Origin: Thioploca sp.
GTDB lineage: Bacteria > Pseudomonadota > Gammaproteobacteria > Beggiatoales > Beggiatoaceae
Length of the DNA: 64,000 nt
Direction of reading: 5' to 3'
NCBI GenBank assembly: GCA_012032555.1
Contig: JAAUSR010000016.1
Location: 1-64,000, forward strand
Shown here piece after piece: positions 8,215-16,702 of this stretch. Each line of letters starts with the position of its first letter. The stretch's first letter is position 1. The notes beneath the pieces are model-generated. The model ran no database searches and was not told where the DNA came from. It was given only the letters and a program-made list of their open reading frames with translations. Position numbers and translations under genes: made by a program.

Positions 8215-9514
8215 TGAAAAAATTTGTATAGCTTATCTTATTAGCCGTTATCCAGCGATTTCTCATACTTTTATTTTACGGGAAATACGCCACTTGCGGC
8301 GGTTAGGCTTTGAGATAGCTGTGGCTTCTATTAATCCAACCGATCGCGATCCTTCACAATTGACTCATGAAGAACGCGAAGAAATGAGGCACACTTTTTA
8401 TATCAAACCGGCTGGAATCAAGGGTGCAGCTACAGCCCATTTTTATACGTTATTAACTCAACCACTGCGTTATATAAAGGGTTTATTATTTGCACTCCGC
8501 TTAGGGCAATTGGATTTAAAAAAAATTCTTTATGGTTGGTTTTACTTTATTGAAGCAGTTATGGTTGGTTATTGGATGCGTCAACAACACTGTTCTCACC
8601 TTCATGTTCATTTTGGAATGGCAGCAGCTACAGTTGGTTTGATAGCTAAACAAACTTTTCCGATCCATTTGTCTTTAACGATACATGGACCGGACGAATT
8701 TTATGATACGCCAAGTAATTATTTGACTCAGAAAATTTATCATGCTGATTTTATTTGTTGTATTAGCCATTTTGCCCGTAGCCAATTGATGATGTTATCT
8801 CCTTCCACGGACTGGCAAAAATTGGAGATCAGTCCTTTAGGGGTTGATCCGAGCATTTTTACACCAAGGCCATTTCGTCAATATCCTACTCCCTTTGAAT
8901 TGCTTTGCGTTGGTCGTTTGGTTCCAGTTAAAGGCCAATTTATTTTAATAGCCGCTATAGAACGTCTTCTTGCTCAAGGTCGCCAAGTACGCTTACGCCT
9001 TGTTGGCGATGGTCCGGATCGGGGAAATTTAGCAGATGAGATCAGCCAACATCAACTGACCGATTATATTCTCTTAGAGGGGGCAGTTAACCAAGATCGG
9101 ATTCTCGAATTTTATAAAAAAGCCGATATCTTTGTGTTGGCTAGCTTCGCTGAAGGGTTGCCAGTCGTATTAATGGAAGCAATGGCGATGGAAATTCCTT
9201 GTGTCACTACCCACATCACCGGCATTCCTGAACTCTTTCAAGAATATATCAACTCGGCGATGCCCATTCAAACCCCAACGATAACTAAGTCTACTATTTT
9301 ACAACAATATGGTTTGTTAGTCGCACCGGCCGACGTAAACGCATTAACTAACGCTTTAATATTATTAATGGACAAACCGAGTTTACGGTTGCAATTAGGC
9401 CAACATGGTCGTCATAAAGTTTTAAAAGACTATGAATTACAAAACAACACGGAAAAACTGGCACAGATTTTTCGTCGTCGAATAACACCGTCAATACACA
9501 ACCATTTAACTTAA
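8198..9514 (+). CDS. Glycosyltransferase family 4, colanic-acid type
   Basis: The 438-residue GT-B protein contains GVDPSIFTPRP, then FELLCVGRLVPVKGQ and the donor-site signature SFAEGLPVVLMEAMAMEIPCV. The N-terminal sequence (AYLISRYPAISHTFILREI) is typical of the family that includes WcaL-like and exosortase-linked colanic-acid glycosyltransferases. It overlaps the previous gene by 17 bases and ends five bases before the next, so the genes are translationally coupled. The likely role is assembly of an exopolysaccharide or surface glycan. Confidence 0.9.
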   Translation: MLTENNEKICIAYLISRYPAISHTFILREIRHLRRLGFEIAVASINPTDRDPSQLTHEEREEMRHTFYIKPAGIKGAATAHFYTLLTQPLRYIKGLLFALRLGQLDLKKILYGWFYFIEAVMVGYWMRQQHCSHLHVHFGMAAATVGLIAKQTFPIHLSLTIHGPDEFYDTPSNYLTQKIYHADFICCISHFARSQLMMLSPSTDWQKLEISPLGVDPSIFTPRPFRQYPTPFELLCVGRLVPVKGQFILIAAIERLLAQGRQVRLRLVGDGPDRGNLADEISQHQLTDYILLEGAVNQDRILEFYKKADIFVLASFAEGLPVVLMEAMAMEIPCVTTHITGIPELFQEYINSAMPIQTPTITKSTILQQYGLLVAPADVNALTNALILLMDKPSLRLQLGQHGRHKVLKDYELQNNTEKLAQIFRRRITPSIHNHLT

Positions 9515-9518
9515 TGTT

Positions 9519-10754
9519 ATGGAATATTCCTTTATTTTAATAATTTTATTAGGCTTAGGAATTGCGGGATTTACTTTAGCGGGAACCTTAGAGTTAGCAT
9601 TACTTACTTTAGGGGGACTATTACCCCCCCGAAAGCTATTAGCTAAACACCTTTTTACACCCCATCACTTGGCCGTTGTAGTACCAGCACATAATGAGGA
9701 GACTAATATTGGACGATGTGTTGCCAGTCTATTAAACAGTGATAAACCAAATAGTCAGGTTTCTATTTATGTTGTTGCTGATAATTGTACCGATGAAACC
9801 GCACGTTGTGCTCAGTCGGCTGGAGCTCAGGTACTGATTCGTCAAGATGAAACTAAACGCGGTAAGGGTTATGCGTTGGACTATGCCTTTCAACAGTTGC
9901 TTAAACAAGATGTCGATGCCATACTAATTATTGACGCAGATACTGTGGTAGAAAAAAATTTTTGGTGTGCTTGTGAACAAATATTAGTTAGTGGTGCAGC
10001 CGCAATTCAGTGTCGTTATACCGTGAATAATCCGGAGGCCGCTTTACGAACACGTTTAATGCACATTGCTCTGCTCGCTTTTAACGTACTTCGCCCACGG
10101 GGACGAGCTTATTGGGGATTTTCAGTGGGAATATTAGGTAATGGCTTTGGATTAACTCGACACGTGTTACAACAAGTTCCCTATCAAGCTCGTTCAGTGG
10201 TAGAAGATCTTGAATATCATTTAGCATTAGTCAATGCGGGGATGCGAGTCCATTTTGTGGATTCAACTACTGTACGTGGCGATATGCCAACCGGACGTCA
10301 AGGAACTGATTCTCAACGGGCACGTTGGGAAGGGGGGCGATTGCGGATGATATTAGAACAGCTACCCATTTTAAGTCAGGCAGTATTGACTGGGCAATGG
10401 CGATTACTTGAACCTTTATTAGAACTGTTGTTGTTACCTTTAGCATTGCATGTTGCTTTACTATTATTCGTTCTCTTAATTCCTTTTCCACCTACCCAAA
10501 TCTATGCGGGGATAGCTTTGGGTATAGTCTTTATTCATATCTTAGCGGCATTATGGATCGGAGGGGGTACTTGGAAAGATATAGCTACTTTAGCCAGCGT
10601 TCCTGTTTATATCCTGTGGAAACTTACCCAGTTACCCGGCGCAATTAAAACAGCACGTAAAAATGCCTCTTGGGTACGTACCGAACGTGAGCACCCTACT
10701 GGTGCTTCAGCGAATAAGAATGTCGATTCGAGTCAGGAAAAAAATCACCCCTAA
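9519..10754 (+). CDS. Membrane-bound glycosyltransferase family 2
   Basis: The 411-residue protein has an N-terminal membrane segment and a GT-A catalytic domain. That domain shows AVVVPAHNEETNIG, ADNCTDET and the metal-binding DADT near residue 140, and the QxxRW motif (QRARW) near residue 265. Two to three hydrophobic segments follow. This is the layout of processive or lipid-linked GT2 enzymes such as cellulose/hyaluronan-synthase relatives, though the protein is short for a full synthase. The C-terminal tail is hydrophilic. It follows the GT4 gene with only four bases between. Confidence 0.88.
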   Translation: MEYSFILIILLGLGIAGFTLAGTLELALLTLGGLLPPRKLLAKHLFTPHHLAVVVPAHNEETNIGRCVASLLNSDKPNSQVSIYVVADNCTDETARCAQSAGAQVLIRQDETKRGKGYALDYAFQQLLKQDVDAILIIDADTVVEKNFWCACEQILVSGAAAIQCRYTVNNPEAALRTRLMHIALLAFNVLRPRGRAYWGFSVGILGNGFGLTRHVLQQVPYQARSVVEDLEYHLALVNAGMRVHFVDSTTVRGDMPTGRQGTDSQRARWEGGRLRMILEQLPILSQAVLTGQWRLLEPLLELLLLPLALHVALLLFVLLIPFPPTQIYAGIALGIVFIHILAALWIGGGTWKDIATLASVPVYILWKLTQLPGAIKTARKNASWVRTEREHPTGASANKNVDSSQEKNHP

Positions 10755-10777
10755 TTCTTTTAACAAAAGGAATTTTT

Positions 10778-11755
10778 ATGGAACCAGAAGTTTCCATTAT
10801 TATTGTGTCATTTAATACCAGTCAATTATTAAAGGAATGTTTACAAACCTTAGCTCAGGAAGCCGGAGACATTCGTTATGAAACCATTATTATTGATAAT
10901 GCTTCTCAAGATGGTTCAGCAGAAATGGTGGCACAAGAATTTCCTCAAGTTAAATTAATTCGTAGTTCAGTTAATTTGGGATTTGCAGCGGCTAATAATT
11001 TGGGTTTTGCTCAAGCGCGTGGCGATTATGTGGTATTACTTAACTCGGATGCTTTTTTAAAACCACAGGCATTACCTCGAGCCGTTGCTTATATGCGAGC
11101 CGATCCGACTATTGGTGCGGGTGGTGCACGCTTAATTGGTAGCGATGGTAGTTGGCAACCTTCTGCTCGTCAATTTCCTAGCATCCTGAATCATTTTTTG
11201 ACTTTATCCGGGTTAGCTGCTAAATATCATCGCTCGCGATTTTTTGGCCGTGCGGATCGCACCTGGGCTGATCACGATCAAGCTGCTCAAGCAGACTGGG
11301 TACCTGGCGCATTTTTTATTATACCTCGATGGGTACTCGAACAAGTGGGTTACTTTGATGAACAGTTTTTTCTTTATTATGAAGAAGTTGACTTATGTAA
11401 ACGAATTAAATCGGCTGGTTATAAAATTTGGTATTGGCCCGATGTCGTTGTTGTACATTTAGGTGGAGAATCCTCTAAAACGCTAACACAACTCAATTTT
11501 TCTACCGTGGGCAAGCAGGTCAGTTTATGGCAAATGCGTAGTGCTTTGTTATTTTATCGTAAGCATTATGGTGTATTATCCACTTGGTTGTGGATGCAAT
11601 TAGAAAGTCGCTGGTATGGATTACGCGCTTGGAAAAATAATTTTAGTCAAGCTACTCAGCCAAAATCAGCTTATTTTAAAATGATGCAAAAATTACTTCG
11701 TCAAGCTTGGCAAGAGACTCAGGGTGGACGAATTTCACCACCACGTCCTTGGTAA
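10778..11755 (+). CDS. Glycosyltransferase family 2, rhamnosyltransferase-like
   Basis: The 325-residue protein starts with the GT-A signature SIIIVSFNTSQLLKECL and continues with IIDNASQDGSAEMV, LNSDAF and WVPGAFFIIPRWVLEQVG. This is the WbbL/rhamnosyltransferase-like subgroup. AAAAGGA lies close before the ATG. It is the last of the four-gene glycosyltransferase run. No terminator is obvious before the iscR promoter, 130 bp downstream. Confidence 0.9.
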   Translation: MEPEVSIIIVSFNTSQLLKECLQTLAQEAGDIRYETIIIDNASQDGSAEMVAQEFPQVKLIRSSVNLGFAAANNLGFAQARGDYVVLLNSDAFLKPQALPRAVAYMRADPTIGAGGARLIGSDGSWQPSARQFPSILNHFLTLSGLAAKYHRSRFFGRADRTWADHDQAAQADWVPGAFFIIPRWVLEQVGYFDEQFFLYYEEVDLCKRIKSAGYKIWYWPDVVVVHLGGESSKTLTQLNFSTVGKQVSLWQMRSALLFYRKHYGVLSTWLWMQLESRWYGLRAWKNNFSQATQPKSAYFKMMQKLLRQAWQETQGGRISPPRPW

Positions 11756-11883
11756 ATTAATTGAATTTTTTCTTATCGGCTCAATTTCATCTTTCATAAT
11801 TATTTTCAATCTGTTACTCTACTTAACTTGCCAATTAAGTCAACTATTATCGTTCCGGACTGCCGTAAAAAATTTGTTTATTA

Positions 11884-11908
11884 ATACTTGATAATTTTAG
11901 TATGATAC
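11884..11908 (+). promoter_or_regulatory. Probable type 1 IscR binding site
   Basis: The 25 bases ATACTTGATAATTTT then AGTATGATAC fit the enterobacterial type 1 IscR consensus (ATASYYGACTRDWWYAGTCRSSTAT, quoted from memory) at 20 of 25 positions by my count. The site overlaps the likely -35 box of iscR. Holo-IscR bound here would therefore repress the isc operon when [2Fe-2S] clusters are plentiful. Confidence 0.6.
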
Positions 11909-11916
11909 ATAATACT
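11888..11916 (+). promoter_or_regulatory. Likely sigma-70 promoter of the isc operon
   Basis: TTGATA (11888-11893) and AATACT (11911-11916) are spaced 17 bp apart, about 40 bp before the iscR start codon. The -35 box lies inside the predicted IscR operator, as expected for autorepression. Confidence 0.5.
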
Positions 11917-11957
11917 ATGTTCAATATGGTTTCACAACCCAGCACAGAGGTAACATT

Positions 11958-12440
11958 ATGAGACTAACAACTAAAGGGCGTTATGCTGTTACAGCTATGT
12001 TAGATTTAGCGATTAACCGTGACCAGGGTCCAATCACTTTAGCCGATATTTCTCAACGACAAGGAATTTCTTTATCTTATTTAGAACAACTATTCTCTCG
12101 ATTGCGTAAACGAGGACTAGTCGATAGTGCGCGTGGACCTGGTGGTGGTTATCGCCTCAGTCGCCCGGCTGATTCAATTGCAATTGCGGAAGTCATTTCT
12201 GCTGTAGATGAAACGGTAGATGCAACCCGTTGCAAGGGACAGAAAAATTGTCATGATTCCCGGGCCTGTTTAACTCATCAACTTTGGACCGATTTAAGTG
12301 ATCAAATTCGTGAATTTCTCAATGGCATTACTCTAGCGCAAGTACTTGAAAAGCGACCACAAGAAGTTTCTAAAGAAGCAGCGCGGCAAGAATATAATAA
12401 TACCCGCCGGATGGAAAGTAGAGCCGTACAACGTCAATAA
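11958..12440 (+). CDS. iscR: Fe-S cluster-responsive repressor IscR
   Basis: IscR is an Rrf2-family winged-helix regulator (160 residues). It senses Fe-S status by carrying a [2Fe-2S] cluster and represses the isc operon when loaded. The family start [18 protein letters not shown] is present. The cluster ligands Cys92, Cys98 and Cys104 and the fourth ligand His107 all sit at the positions known from E. coli. GAGGT precedes the ATG. It is the first gene of the isc operon and has an IscR-type operator upstream. The tail is somewhat longer in charged residues than in the E. coli protein. Confidence 0.97.
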   Translation: MRLTTKGRYAVTAMLDLAINRDQGPITLADISQRQGISLSYLEQLFSRLRKRGLVDSARGPGGGYRLSRPADSIAIAEVISAVDETVDATRCKGQKNCHDSRACLTHQLWTDLSDQIREFLNGITLAQVLEKRPQEVSKEAARQEYNNTRRMESRAVQRQ

Positions 12441-12502
12441 TTATTAATAATTAGAATATTAGAATAAATGTAATGATACGTTAGGAAGCACGGGTATAAG
12501 AA

Positions 12503-12535
12503 ACCATGTGCTCCTGGTTACTAGGAACACATGGT
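12503..12535 (+). other. Hairpin in the iscR-iscS spacer
   Basis: ACCATGTG (12503-12510) pairs with CACATGGT (12528-12535). After one C/A mismatch, the stem continues with TCCT/AGGA, a G-U and a G-C pair, to a TTA loop. There is no following U-run. In E. coli, structure in the iscR-iscS spacer keeps the iscR part of the mRNA stable when RyhB triggers loss of iscSUA. A similar stabilising role here is inference. Confidence 0.55.
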
Positions 12536-12604
12536 CAAGTTTTTCAGCAACGATATTGACACAAAAAAGTTGAAGGAAGTGCTTCACTTGATGGAGAGTT
12601 ATAG

Positions 12605-13819
12605 ATGAATTTACCTATTTATCTTGATTATTCAGCCACAACGCCGGTTGATCCCCGGGTAGCAGAAAAAATGATGCATTATCTGACCAAAGAAAGTCAT
12701 TTTGGCAATCCAGCCTCACGCTCACATCGGTTTGGTTGGGAAGCTGAACAAGCGGTAGAATCGGCGCGTACCCAAGTCGCTGAATTGATCAATGCCGATC
12801 CCAAAGAAATTATCTGGACTTCTGGTGCTACTGAAGCGGATAACCTAGCTATTAAAGGTGCTGCACACTTTTATCAGAATAAAGGTAAACATATCATTAC
12901 CAGCAAAACTGAACACAAGGCGGTATTAGATACTTGTCGTCACTTAGAAAGTGAAGGATTTGAAGTCACTTATTTAGATCCAGAACCCAATGGGTTAATC
13001 GATTTAAAAAAATTAGCGGCAGTTATTCGTCAGGATACCATTTTAGTCAGTCTAATGCACGTCAATAATGAAATTGGTGTCATTTCTGATATTGAAGCGA
13101 TTGGTGAAATCACTCGTGAATACAAAGTATTATTGCATGTTGATGCCGCACAAAGCGCTGGTAAAGTGCCAATTGACTTACAAAAAATGCCAGTTGATTT
13201 AATGTCTTTTTCTGCTCATAAAGTTTATGGGCCAAAAGGAATCGGTGCCTTATATGTCCGCCGCAAACCCCGGGTACGACTAGAAGCCCAAATGCATGGT
13301 GGAGGACATGAACGTGGTTTACGTTCAGGTACTTTAGCGACTCATCAAATTGTAGGAATGGGAGAAGCTTTTCAGATTGCTAAAGCCGAAATGGCTTCAG
13401 AAAATGATCGGCTCAGAGAATTACGCGACTATCTCTGGAACAGCTTGAAAGATATAGAAGAAATTTATCTCAATGGTGATCTAGAACATCGCATTGCGGG
13501 TAATTTAAATGTCAGTTTTAATTACGTGGAAGGCGAATCCCTTATTATGGCTCTCAGTGATTTAGCTGTCTCTTCTGGTTCTGCTTGTACTTCAGCCAGT
13601 TTAGAGCCTTCCTATGTTCTAAGGGCGTTAGGGCGTCATGATGAATTAGCGCATAGCTCGATTCGTTTCACACTCGGACGCTTCACGACTGCAGAAGAAA
13701 TTAATTACGTTATTCCTCTGATCAGGAGTAAAGTTGAAAAACTACGAAAATTATCACCTTTATGGGATATGTATAAAGAAGGTATTGATATCAATACTAT
13801 TCAATGGAGTGCTCATTAA
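12605..13819 (+). CDS. iscS: Cysteine desulfurase IscS
   Basis: IscS is a PLP enzyme that removes sulfur from cysteine and passes it as a persulfide to IscU and to tRNA-thiolation proteins. The 404-residue length matches the family. Visible features are the start [17 protein letters not shown], the PLP lysine in [12 protein letters not shown] (near residue 206) and the mobile-loop catalytic cysteine, about Cys328, in [10 protein letters not shown]. The C-terminus ends IQWSAH, close to the E. coli IscU-binding tail. It lies second in the operon and is separated from iscR by a hairpin-containing spacer of about 165 bp. Confidence 0.98.
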   Translation: MNLPIYLDYSATTPVDPRVAEKMMHYLTKESHFGNPASRSHRFGWEAEQAVESARTQVAELINADPKEIIWTSGATEADNLAIKGAAHFYQNKGKHIITSKTEHKAVLDTCRHLESEGFEVTYLDPEPNGLIDLKKLAAVIRQDTILVSLMHVNNEIGVISDIEAIGEITREYKVLLHVDAAQSAGKVPIDLQKMPVDLMSFSAHKVYGPKGIGALYVRRKPRVRLEAQMHGGGHERGLRSGTLATHQIVGMGEAFQIAKAEMASENDRLRELRDYLWNSLKDIEEIYLNGDLEHRIAGNLNVSFNYVEGESLIMALSDLAVSSGSACTSASLEPSYVLRALGRHDELAHSSIRFTLGRFTTAEEINYVIPLIRSKVEKLRKLSPLWDMYKEGIDINTIQWSAH

Positions 13820-13866
13820 TTGCCAATCTTTATCTCTAAACCTATTCTTAACAAAGGAGAATCACG

Positions 13867-14280
13867 ATGGCTTATAGCAATAAAGTGATAGATCATTACA
13901 ACAACCCCCGCAATGTGGGTGTCTTAGATAAAGAAGATCCCACCGTCGGTACCGGCATGGTTGGTGCGCCCGCTTGTGGTGATGTCATGAGATTACAGAT
14001 CAAAGTCGGCGAAGATGGTGTCATTCAAGACGCTAAATTTAAAACTTATGGTTGTGGTTCAGCCATTGCCTCTAGTTCATTGCTTACCGAATGGGTAAAA
14101 GGCAAAACTTTAGAAGAAGCAGCGACTATCAAAAATGCGGAAATTGCTGAAGAATTAGCTTTGCCACCGGTTAAAATTCATTGTTCAGTGCTAGCTGAAA
14201 GTTCAGTTAAAGCCGCTATTGAAGATTACAAAAGAAAACAAGCTGCACTTCAACAACCAGAAATGGCAAATATAGCATAA
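13867..14280 (+). CDS. iscU: Fe-S cluster scaffold IscU
   Basis: IscU is the scaffold on which IscS-derived sulfur and iron form a [2Fe-2S] cluster. The 137-residue protein starts MAYSNKVIDHYNNPRNVG. It has the cluster ligands Cys37, Cys63 and Cys106 plus Asp39, and the HscA-recognition motif LPPVK followed by IHCS near residues 99-107. AAAGGAG lies before the ATG. In nearly all proteobacteria iscA follows directly. Here about 2.1 kb of unrelated sequence separates the two. Confidence 0.98.
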   Translation: MAYSNKVIDHYNNPRNVGVLDKEDPTVGTGMVGAPACGDVMRLQIKVGEDGVIQDAKFKTYGCGSAIASSSLLTEWVKGKTLEEAATIKNAEIAEELALPPVKIHCSVLAESSVKAAIEDYKRKQAALQQPEMANIA

Positions 14281-14302
14281 CAATGAGGTGTTCTACTGCT
14301 CG

Positions 14303-14323
14303 TTCCCACACCATCAGTGGGAA
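14303..14323. repeat. REP-like palindrome (TTCCCAC-loop-GTGGGAA)
   Basis: A perfect 7-bp stem with a 7-nt loop lies in the context CTCGTTCCCAC...GTGGGAATGA, just after iscU. The outer sequence matches the CGTTCCCAC...GTGGGAATG type of REP palindrome that is widespread in bacteria and associated with RAYT transposases (general knowledge). A RAYT pseudogene is present at 60638-61092. It could mark the left border of the insertion in the isc operon. Confidence 0.6.
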
Positions 14324-14371
14324 TGAAAGCTTATAAATTTAGCATTTAGATTTTGACTTCAAAATAAAGCC

Positions 14372-15745
14372 ATGAAATTTCAATTTGAAAAACTCGGTAA
14401 CATCAATAAAGCTGAGTTAGAACTTGGCGATTTAACGATTATTTGCGGTAAGAACAATACTGGAAAAACTTATGTCAGTTATGCGATTTATGGTTTTCTA
14501 ATGAATTGGCATAAATTTGTTGGTTTTGAAGACGGATCTATTCCGGAAATTACAGTAGATAGCTTATTAAAAAATGGGAAAATTGAAATTGATCTAGAAC
14601 AAGTAGTAAAAAAAAATCCTAATTTGATAAATAGGTCATCCCAAAATTATCTCAAAAATTTTCTTCATGAAGTGTTCAGTGTTTCAGAAGATTATTTTGC
14701 TGAAACTTCATTTCAGGTTTCTTTTAATTACCAACCCAATTATAGTGATCCATTTATACTTTCGGTAGGAAAAAGAGATATTTTAAAAGCGTTTAAAGAT
14801 AAAGATAGCCCTATTTTGGAAATTGCTTTATTGGTAACAGACGGTAGTCTTATTCTAACAACTTCATTCTTAAAAGATTTCCTTGATCATGCATTAGAAA
14901 TGGTATTATTAGAAGATTCTTTTGCTTCCCCATTTATTATTACTGCAGAAAGGATTGGAATCTCGCTGTTTTATCGAGAACTTGATATTAGTAAAAATGT
15001 ATTAGTAGAACAATTACAAAAACAAAGTAAAAAACTTGAAATAATTGATTTTTTTAAAATGATTGACGATACTGTCTCTCGGTATGCTCATCCTATTCAG
15101 AATAATATTGACTTCCTAAGAGATGTCTTTGATATTCATAGCAAAAAAACCAGTCCTTTGCTCAAAGAACATCCTGAATTTGCAAAAGATTTAAAAAACT
15201 TATTAGGTGGAGAAATTAAAGTAATAAATGATCAAATTTTCTTTGTGTTTAAGCAGGCCAGAAAAAATCAAATCATACCACTATATTTAAGTTCTTCTAC
15301 TGTTAAATCATTACTCGATCTGAATTTTTATATTAAACATATTGCTAAAAAAGGTGATATTTTATTTATTGATGAACCCGAATTAAATCTGCATCCAGCT
15401 AATCAACGCAAAATGGCGAGATTATTTGTTAGATTAATTAAAGCTGGCATCAAAGTTTTTATTACGACTCATAGCGATTATATTATTAAAGAATTAAATA
15501 ATCTTATTATTTTGGGGAATGAGTTTGAAGAAAGAGATAAGACAATGAAAAAATATAAATATACTGAAGCAGACGTTTTAGATCCGGCTAGCGTGAAAGT
15601 TTATATTGCCGAAAACCAGACTTTAACTCCAGCGCCCATCGATAATTTGGGAATAGAAGTTAAGAGTTTTGATAAAGAAATTGAGGAAATGAAAAATATG
15701 TTTGATGATATGACTGAGACTATGGAAATAGCATATGAACTTTGA
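14372..15745 (+). CDS. ABC/OLD-type AAA ATPase of a putative defence pair
   Basis: The 457-residue protein has an ABC-type ATPase head split around a long middle region, as in AAA_15/AAA_21 and OLD-family proteins. The Walker A motif is GKNNTGKT (residues 26-33). An LSSST segment near 306-310 occupies the signature position. Walker B with its catalytic Glu is ILFIDEPE (330-337), followed by the D-loop region LNLHP and the switch histidine in TTHSD (365-369). There are no membrane segments. Its last 11 bases overlap the next gene, so the two are made together. Such ATPases typically act as sensors or regulators of nuclease effectors in phage defence (as in PARIS, Septu and Gabija-like systems). 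The pair sits inside the isc operon, is visibly richer in A and T than the isc genes, and lacks a good ribosome site. All of this points to acquisition. Confidence 0.85.
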   Translation: MKFQFEKLGNINKAELELGDLTIICGKNNTGKTYVSYAIYGFLMNWHKFVGFEDGSIPEITVDSLLKNGKIEIDLEQVVKKNPNLINRSSQNYLKNFLHEVFSVSEDYFAETSFQVSFNYQPNYSDPFILSVGKRDILKAFKDKDSPILEIALLVTDGSLILTTSFLKDFLDHALEMVLLEDSFASPFIITAERIGISLFYRELDISKNVLVEQLQKQSKKLEIIDFFKMIDDTVSRYAHPIQNNIDFLRDVFDIHSKKTSPLLKEHPEFAKDLKNLLGGEIKVINDQIFFVFKQARKNQIIPLYLSSSTVKSLLDLNFYIKHIAKKGDILFIDEPELNLHPANQRKMARLFVRLIKAGIKVFITTHSDYIIKELNNLIILGNEFEERDKTMKKYKYTEADVLDPASVKVYIAENQTLTPAPIDNLGIEVKSFDKEIEEMKNMFDDMTETMEIAYEL

Positions 15746-16343
15746 AGAGGAGAAAACAATTATTTCTAAACTTAAAGATATTATTAATCCTCAAGTCTAT
15801 CTAGAGATCAAACAAGATAAAAAATGGGGTAAAGTTATTTTAGAAGAACCTCGTGCAAAATTAAAAAAAGTTACTATAATCGGATTTGAATATGAAAAAA
15901 CATTTGCTTTCAAATTAGATGCTAAAGAAAAATTAGATCCGAATAGAACGATACGAATAAGCGAATATTTGAATCCTCATACTGAGAATATTAATAAAGG
16001 ATGCGATGGTATTATATTTACTTACCTAGCCGGCAAAGGATATGTATTTATTTGTGAAATGAAGTCAGAAGTGCCACAAAAAAATGATTATATACAACAA
16101 TTCAGAAATTCATCGGTTTTTATAAACTTTATGAATGCTATTTTACATGAATTTTATGGAATTAACATAGAAACTTTCCCGATTAAGTACATTCTTTTTG
16201 ATAAAAAGAAAAGTTATGGTCAAACCCCAACAAACATGAAAGTTGCTTCAATAAAAGAATCATATGACGATAAAGAATTATCCATTTATAGAGTTCATCA
16301 CCCCAATGAAAAGCGTTCTCTTAATATTAAACTATTAACATAA
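15735..16343 (+). CDS. Putative PD-(D/E)XK nuclease partner of the ATPase
   Basis: I do not recognise this 202-residue protein as a named family. It contains GCDGIIFTYLAGKGYVFICEMKS, written here as two blocks: Asp91 in GCDGIIF, then Glu108-x-Lys110 at the end of the beta-strand YVFICEMK. An Asp, a hairpin of about 15 residues, then a hydrophobic strand ending in ExK is the core pattern of the PD-(D/E)XK nuclease fold. A Gln-rich helix follows (DYIQQFRN). If so, it would cut DNA or RNA under control of the ATPase encoded just upstream (11-bp overlap). An alternative is a non-catalytic adaptor. The ending is 29 bp before iscA, so the isc message probably reads through the pair. Confidence 0.75.
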   Translation: MNFEEEKTIISKLKDIINPQVYLEIKQDKKWGKVILEEPRAKLKKVTIIGFEYEKTFAFKLDAKEKLDPNRTIRISEYLNPHTENINKGCDGIIFTYLAGKGYVFICEMKSEVPQKNDYIQQFRNSSVFINFMNAILHEFYGINIETFPIKYILFDKKKSYGQTPTNMKVASIKESYDDKELSIYRVHHPNEKRSLNIKLLT

Positions 16344-16372
16344 TTGATGAGAATTGAGTAAGGAGTTATAAA

Positions 16373-16696
16373 ATGGCACTCACGCTTACTGAAAAAGCCG
16401 CTAAACACATCCAAAAAAGCATTAATAGTCGAGGCAAAGGCGTTGGTTTACGTCTCGGGATTAGGACTTCAGGCTGTTCTGGAATGGCCTATGTTTTAGA
16501 ATTTGCTGATGAAATTAATACCGAAGATCAAATTTTTGAATCCCAGGGTATTAAAATTCTCGTGGATCCCAAAAGCTTAGTCTATATCGATGGTACCGAA
16601 CTCGATTATGTGCGTGAAGGTTTAAATGAAGGCTTTAAATTTAATAATCCCAACGTCAAAGACCAATGTGGCTGTGGCGAAAGTTTTAATGTGTAA
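16373..16696 (+). CDS. iscA: A-type Fe-S carrier IscA
   Basis: IscA receives and delivers Fe-S clusters or iron to target proteins. The 107-residue protein has the three conserved cysteines Cys35 (SGCSGM), Cys99 and Cys101 (CGCGESF). AAGGAG lies close before the ATG. Its normal partner iscU lies 2.1 kb upstream because of the inserted ATPase/nuclease pair. It is followed six bases later by hscB. Confidence 0.97.
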   Translation: MALTLTEKAAKHIQKSINSRGKGVGLRLGIRTSGCSGMAYVLEFADEINTEDQIFESQGIKILVDPKSLVYIDGTELDYVREGLNEGFKFNNPNVKDQCGCGESFNV

Positions 16697-16702
16697 GCTA
16701 TC

